17,439 bases of DNA, from the NCBI GenBank assembly GCA_002715785.1, contig PBAA01000027.1, positions 22,507 to 39,945 of the forward strand. The letters are read 5' to 3'. Of the stretch, positions 13,812 through 17,439 are shown one piece after another. Under the pieces are notes generated by a model. It did no database searches. It saw only the letters and a list, made by a program, of their open reading frames with translations, and was not told where the DNA came from. Origin of the DNA: Gammaproteobacteria bacterium. GTDB taxonomy: Bacteria > Pseudomonadota > Gammaproteobacteria > Pseudomonadales > Azotimanducaceae. A program made the translations under genes and the position numbers. How positions within the stretch are numbered: position 1 is the first letter of the stretch; the number at the start of each line of letters is the position of its first letter.

Positions 13812-15712
13812 TCGCTAACCTCCATCACATCCGAACCCACAAGCACACTAGCGACCTCCTCCAGAATACCAGGGTCGTCAATAGTTGAAGGGACCTTGTA
13901 GGGGTCGCCATCAATCATTTGGCGGAGCACTTGCCTTAGGATCTTTCCTGAGCGCGTTTTCGGAAGCCGAGGCACTACACACACCTTCCGAAAATTGGCA
14001 AAGGCACCGACATCTCTTCGTACCATCTGAATTAATTCTTGTTCCAGCGTCGATTGCTCGATATTGACCCCGTCCTTGAGTAGCACGAGACCGAGCGGCA
14101 CTTGTCCCTTGTCTGGGTCGCGAATGCCGACGACTGCACATTCCGCCACCGCCGGATGATCAGCAACGACCTCTTCCATCTGACCTGTCGATAAACGATG
14201 CCCAGCGACGTTCATAACGTCGTCCACTCGGCCCATGATATAGACATAACCATCCTCGTCTCGGTAACCGCCGTCGCCGGTCAAATAGTGACCTGGGTAT
14301 CGAGTCCAATACGACTCTATAAATCGATCGTGATCGCCCCACACTGTCGGTAACGATCCGGGTGGCAGCGGGTCCTTGATCACAACGTTCCCATCCTGTC
14401 CAACACCGGCTTCCTTTCCGTCTTCGTCGAGTATCTTGAGGTCATAACCCGGAACCGGAAAAGTCGGCGAGCCCGGTCGCGTTTCAACTAGTCCGTAGCC
14501 CGCCATGTTGGAACAAATTGGCCATCCGGTCTCGGTCTGCCACCAGTGATCAATAACAGGCACGTCCAATACCTCATTCAGCCATTGATAGGTCGGTGGA
14601 TCTAGTCGTTCTCCAGCGACAAAAAGATATTCCAGCGCGGAAAGATCATGGTTATGCATCAGCTCACAAAGGGGATCCTCTTTGCGAATGGCGCGAAAAG
14701 CGGTCGGGGCAACAAAAAACGTCTTGACCCGATGTTCCGCAAGTACCCGCCAAAAAGTCCCCGCATCCGGCGTGCGCACGGGCTTACCCTCAAACAGTAG
14801 TGTCGTACATCCTTTGATCAGGGGCCCGTACACGATATAGGAATGCCCAACCACCCAGCCGACATCAGACGCCGCCCAATACACATCCCCAACATCTGTC
14901 CCGTAGATCGCCTCCATGCTGTAATTCAAGGCAACCGCATGTCCGCCTTGATCACGTAAAACACCTTTGGGCCGACCGGTCGTCCCCGACGTGTAAAGGA
15001 TATACAAAGGATCTAGCGCATCTAGAGCAACCCAAGGTGTGACCTCGGACGCGGCTTCCCATCCAGCCCAGTCGTAATCCCGGCCTTCGATCATCGAAGC
15101 TTCCTGCATCTCACGTTGTAAGACCACGCAAGCTTCAGGTTTGTGTTTCGCGAGATTTATCGCTTCGTCCAACAGCGGCTTGTACGCGATAACCGATTGG
15201 AACTCGATTCCGCAAGACGCCGATAGAACAACCCGTGGGCTCGCGTCATCGATCCGCATCGCTAGTTCTCGGGCCGCAAAGCCACCAAATACGACCGAGT
15301 GAACGGCCCCAATCCGCGCACAAGCGAGCATCGCGATGACCGCCTCGGGCACCATAGGCATGTAAATAATGACTCGGTCTCCCTGAACCACATTCAGTGC
15401 CAAAAGTCCCCCGGCAACTTTTGCGACACGCTCGGTCAGTTCTCGATAGGTGAAGCGCATAACCGTATTCGTCACTGGCGAGTCGTAAATCAAAGCGATC
15501 TGATCGCCTCGACCGGCTTCCACATGACGATCCAAGGCCAACCAAGCGGTGTTCATCTTCCCGCCACCAAACCATCGAACGACCCCGTTCGAATCCCGTT
15601 CCATAATTTTTTCGGGCGAGACAAACCACTCGATTGCCTTCGCTTGTTCCGACCAAAATAGTTCCGGTTGTTCTATAGAGCGTCGGTAATCCTGCTCGTA
15701 ACTCGCCGACAT
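13808..15712 (-). CDS. prpE: Propionyl-CoA synthetase (PrpE) family acyl-CoA ligase
   Basis: This AMP-forming ligase activates a short-chain acid, most likely propionate, to its CoA thioester. From the ATG at 15712 it has 634 residues. The start MSASYEQDYRRSIEQPELFW matches the PrpE N-terminus. ATP-binding YTSGTTGRPKG sits at about 240-250, WWQTETGW at 390-397, then GDGGYRDEDGYVYIMGRVDDV, and the catalytic, acetylation-target lysine Lys590 in PKTRSGKILRQ. The pattern ETGWPI rather than ETGG favours PrpE over acetyl-CoA synthetase. The frame is open to a TTG at 15736, but that start lacks a ribosome site and extends past the family start. It lies 73 bases after the racemase-like gene. Confidence 0.93.
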   Translation of the reverse strand: MSASYEQDYRRSIEQPELFWSEQAKAIEWFVSPEKIMERDSNGVVRWFGGGKMNTAWLALDRHVEAGRGDQIALIYDSPVTNTVMRFTYRELTERVAKVAGGLLALNVVQGDRVIIYMPMVPEAVIAMLACARIGAVHSVVFGGFAARELAMRIDDASPRVVLSASCGIEFQSVIAYKPLLDEAINLAKHKPEACVVLQREMQEASMIEGRDYDWAGWEAASEVTPWVALDALDPLYILYTSGTTGRPKGVLRDQGGHAVALNYSMEAIYGTDVGDVYWAASDVGWVVGHSYIVYGPLIKGCTTLLFEGKPVRTPDAGTFWRVLAEHRVKTFFVAPTAFRAIRKEDPLCELMHNHDLSALEYLFVAGERLDPPTYQWLNEVLDVPVIDHWWQTETGWPICSNMAGYGLVETRPGSPTFPVPGYDLKILDEDGKEAGVGQDGNVVIKDPLPPGSLPTVWGDHDRFIESYWTRYPGHYLTGDGGYRDEDGYVYIMGRVDDVMNVAGHRLSTGQMEEVVADHPAVAECAVVGIRDPDKGQVPLGLVLLKDGVNIEQSTLEQELIQMVRRDVGAFANFRKVCVVPRLPKTRSGKILRQVLRQMIDGDPYKVPSTIDDPGILEEVASVLVGSDVMEVSE

Positions 15713-15785
15713 CGCAGTCGATCTAACTTCTGTCAATCGGGCGGCAACTGAGATTTATTGTCGACAAACTTCTTGACCGCGACCA

Positions 15786-16910
15786 TCAACCGATGACGCC
15801 TTGCTCGCGCAACGTTCGCAGCTCATCCTCGGCAAAACCGATGCCTGTGAGCACCTCCGCCGAATCTTCTCCTGGAGCTCTTGCCGGGTGCGAGATTTCG
15901 GCTTCGGTACGACTAAACCTAGGCGAGGGAGAGGGCTGAACAACCCCATCGACTTCAATGAACGTCCCGCGGTGAACGTTGTGAGGATGCAATGGGGCTT
16001 CAAAGACTGATAACACCGGTGCAAAACAGACATCGGTTCCCTCCATAATTTCGCACCACTCATCTCTGGTCTTCGTCTTAAAAACGTCTTCGAGCTCGTC
16101 CCTAAACCCTGACCATTGGTTCTTATCCATCTGCGGGCCGAAACGGTTTGCATCGACACCTGCCTTTTCAACCAGTAACTGATAGAACTGCGGTTCGATC
16201 GACCCGACACACACGTGTTGTCCATCTTTAGTTTCGTAGGTGTTGTAAAAATGGGCACCGCCATCTAACAAGTTGGTTCCACGTTCGTCATCGAAACCAC
16301 GCCCCGCCATGGAAAAAAACATGGCCATCAGTGAAGCAGCGCCATCTACCATCGCTGTGTCTACAACCTGTCCCTTGCCGGACTTTTGCGCCTCGAGTAG
16401 AGCGCAGACCAATCCATACGCAAGCAACATGCCGCCGCCGCCGAAGTCACCGATGAGATTCAAAGGGGGAACGGGCTTACCCCCCGGCTCACCAATCGCA
16501 TGTAGCGCGCCTGACAGACCGATGTAATTAATGTCATGGCCAGCGGCCTGAGCAAGTGGGCCATCTTGGCCCCACCCTGTCATACGTCCATAGACCAACT
16601 TTTCATTACGTGCCATACATTCGTCCGGGCCCAAACCAAGTCGTTCCGTCACACCCGGTCTGAAACCTTCAAATAGGGCATCGGCTGATTCAACCAACTT
16701 GAGTACGACCTCGATGCCTTCAGGTTGTTTTAGGTCAACGGCCACGGATTGGCGATTGCGTTGGAGCACGTCTTTTGGCGCGCTAGCCCCTTTCGCAATC
16801 CGATCCACTCGGATTACCTCTGCCCCCATATCTGACAACATCATGCCGCAGAACGGCCCCGGACCGATGCCGGCGAGTTCAATGATGCGAAAACCATTTA
16901 GTGGACCCAC
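15786..16910 (-). CDS. Alpha-methylacyl-CoA racemase-like class III CoA-transferase family protein
   Basis: This family III CoA-transferase superfamily enzyme most resembles alpha-methylacyl-CoA racemase, which interconverts (R)- and (S)-2-methylacyl-CoA for beta-oxidation of branched chains. From the GTG at 16910 it has 374 residues, starting MGPLNGFRIIELAGIGPGPF as in the family. His125 (AAGHDINYIGL), Asp155 (LNLIGDFGGGG) and Glu239 (GSIEPQFY) match the catalytic His126, Asp156 and Glu241 of the Mycobacterium racemase. The frame stays open to an ATG at 17003, but GGGAGG lies six bases before the GTG and the extra 31 residues look unlike the family. First gene of the racemase-prpE-ABM group; its substrate cannot be read from sequence. 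Confidence 0.92.
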   Translation of the reverse strand: MGPLNGFRIIELAGIGPGPFCGMMLSDMGAEVIRVDRIAKGASAPKDVLQRNRQSVAVDLKQPEGIEVVLKLVESADALFEGFRPGVTERLGLGPDECMARNEKLVYGRMTGWGQDGPLAQAAGHDINYIGLSGALHAIGEPGGKPVPPLNLIGDFGGGGMLLAYGLVCALLEAQKSGKGQVVDTAMVDGAASLMAMFFSMAGRGFDDERGTNLLDGGAHFYNTYETKDGQHVCVGSIEPQFYQLLVEKAGVDANRFGPQMDKNQWSGFRDELEDVFKTKTRDEWCEIMEGTDVCFAPVLSVFEAPLHPHNVHRGTFIEVDGVVQPSPSPRFSRTEAEISHPARAPGEDSAEVLTGIGFAEDELRTLREQGVIG

Positions 16911-17203
16911 GACGCGCCTCCCATTCCCTGCAATCGTTGGAGTGTATCCGGGATATCGGCGCGAATCAGCTATCGCTTGATGGGAGCCCGAATGATCTCG
17001 CATCTACGCCTTTGCGCCGTCGCCTATTTTCGATCCATAACAAAAGAGCGTCCCTCTTGGGCGCTAGACAACTGTTGCACTGACGCAAATTGACAACACA
17101 AATCATTGCTGCCAAGCAGCTCATTGTGAGATCCGTCATAGCCCGGCACGTTCCACCGACGAACGTAATTGAAAAAAAGATGCATTCCTGCTGAACTCAC
17201 GTC
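16911..17203. other. Divergent intergenic region between the racemase-like gene and the esterase gene
   Basis: About 293 bases separate the two divergent genes and should hold both promoters. TTGACA occurs at 17090-17095 on the plus strand but has no -10 at a proper distance. A perfect hairpin GCTGC-CAA-GCAGC lies at 17108-17120 and a small dyad CAAC-T-GTTG near 17070-17078; either could be operator-like, but nothing identifies a regulator. Open frames here (for example 17024-17185, minus) show no ribosome site at proper spacing and no recognisable family. No RNA gene was seen. Confidence 0.5.
16917..16922 (-). promoter_or_regulatory. Ribosome binding site deciding the GTG start of the racemase-like gene
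   Basis: GGGAGG on the minus strand is six bases before the GTG at 16910. Together with the conserved MGPLNG start, it argues against the longer reading from the ATG at 17003. Confidence 0.75.
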
Positions 17204-17439
17204 ATGACGCTTGAAACCATCGAAATTGATCCGGGGGAAACACCCTCTGGTAGCGTCATTTGGCTGCACGGCCTCGGTGCCGACGGCCACGACTTCGAAC
17301 CCATCGTTCCCGAGTTAAACCTGGATGTCCCTATCCGTTTCGTATTCCCTCATGCCCCAGAACGTTCTGTGACCATCAATGGGGGTATGGAAATGCGGGC
17401 TTGGTACGACATTGACCCCGGTTCGCCCCTTTCGGGAAC
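17204..17439 (+). CDS. Carboxylesterase/phospholipase family alpha/beta hydrolase, N-terminal part
   Basis: This is the first 78 codons of a serine hydrolase of the bacterial carboxylesterase/acyl-protein thioesterase-like family, cut by the window edge. The translation contains SVIWLHGLGADGHDFEP (residues 17-33), the oxyanion-hole strand and loop of this family. It continues with RFVFPHAPERSVTINGGMEM and AWYDI, also typical of it. The nucleophile GxSxG motif would lie beyond the window. A TGA in frame 12 bases before the ATG fixes this ATG as the furthest upstream start. No SD sequence is evident. It is transcribed away from the racemase operon; the substrate is unknown. Confidence 0.88.
   Translation, partial: MTLETIEIDPGETPSGSVIWLHGLGADGHDFEPIVPELNLDVPIRFVFPHAPERSVTINGGMEMRAWYDIDPGSPLSG

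Noticed and set aside
15713..15736. Eight-codon extension of the PrpE-family protein from a TTG at 15736.
   Set aside because: The ATG at 15712 aligns with the PrpE N-terminus and the TTG has no ribosome site.
16911..17003. 31-residue extension of the racemase-like protein from an ATG at 17003.
   Set aside because: The conserved start is MGPLNG at the GTG, which has GGGAGG six bases upstream; the extension does not look like the family.
17090..17095. TTGACA hexamer as the -35 of the esterase promoter.
   Set aside because: No -10-like hexamer lies 15-19 bases downstream.
17024..17185. Minus-strand frame of 53 codons in the racemase/esterase intergenic region.
   Set aside because: The AGGA before its ATG is too close to act as a ribosome site, the sequence matches no family I know, and the longer version overlaps the esterase gene.
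1..17439. Mobile elements, CRISPR arrays, tRNA or rRNA genes, defence or toxin-antitoxin systems.
   Set aside because: No transposase, integrase, repeat array, cloverleaf or known defence domain was seen; nearly all sequence is accounted for by metabolic and housekeeping genes.

Overview
The window is a 17.4 kb piece of bacterial chromosome, almost fully coding and made mostly of housekeeping genes. Gene content and order point to a gammaproteobacterium. A run fmdB-like / aspS / yebC / ruvC / ruvA / ruvB / tolQ / tolR / tolA / tolB / pal / cpoB / queE resembles, from memory, the arrangement in Pseudomonas and relatives. AspRS also carries the His and Gly seen in the non-discriminating Pseudomonas enzyme. 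I cannot name a genus; a free-living or uncultured lineage would fit. I see no sign of mobile DNA, phage, CRISPR, rRNA or tRNA.

Region 1 (1-9743, all minus strand) reads from right to left as one long unit: a zinc-ribbon protein, aspartyl-tRNA synthetase, the YebC/PmpR-type protein, the Holliday-junction proteins RuvC-RuvA-RuvB, the cell-envelope Tol-Pal complex (TolQ, TolR, TolA, TolB, Pal), its periplasmic partner CpoB, and the first 38 codons of queE, cut by the window edge. Genes are separated by 0-60 bases or overlap by four bases (ATGA or TTGA). The thioesterase gene ybgC, often found next to tolQ, is not here. TolA is short.

Region 2 (9744-10038) is a divergent intergenic region. It holds a -10-like element for the leftward unit and a promoter-like element for proS so close to its ATG that the proS mRNA may be leaderless.

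Region 3 (10039-13358) has proS on the plus strand, converging on a leftward pair, a yihY-like membrane protein followed by a TlpA-type thioredoxin lipoprotein. The 3' ends of proS and the thioredoxin gene overlap by 38 bases, and a 16-base dyad sits inside the overlap.

Region 4 (13455-16910, minus) is a likely three-gene operon: an alpha-methylacyl-CoA racemase-like enzyme, a propionyl-CoA synthetase (PrpE) family enzyme, and an antibiotic-biosynthesis-monooxygenase (ABM) fold protein overlapping it by four bases. It looks like acyl-CoA metabolism, possibly of branched-chain acids. Region 5 (16911-17439) is a second divergent intergenic region followed by the first 78 codons of a plus-strand carboxylesterase-type alpha/beta hydrolase, cut by the right edge.

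I found no convincing undescribed system. The best second looks are the possible leaderless proS, the overlapping convergent ends, the racemase/PrpE/ABM operon, and the non-discriminating AspRS signature.
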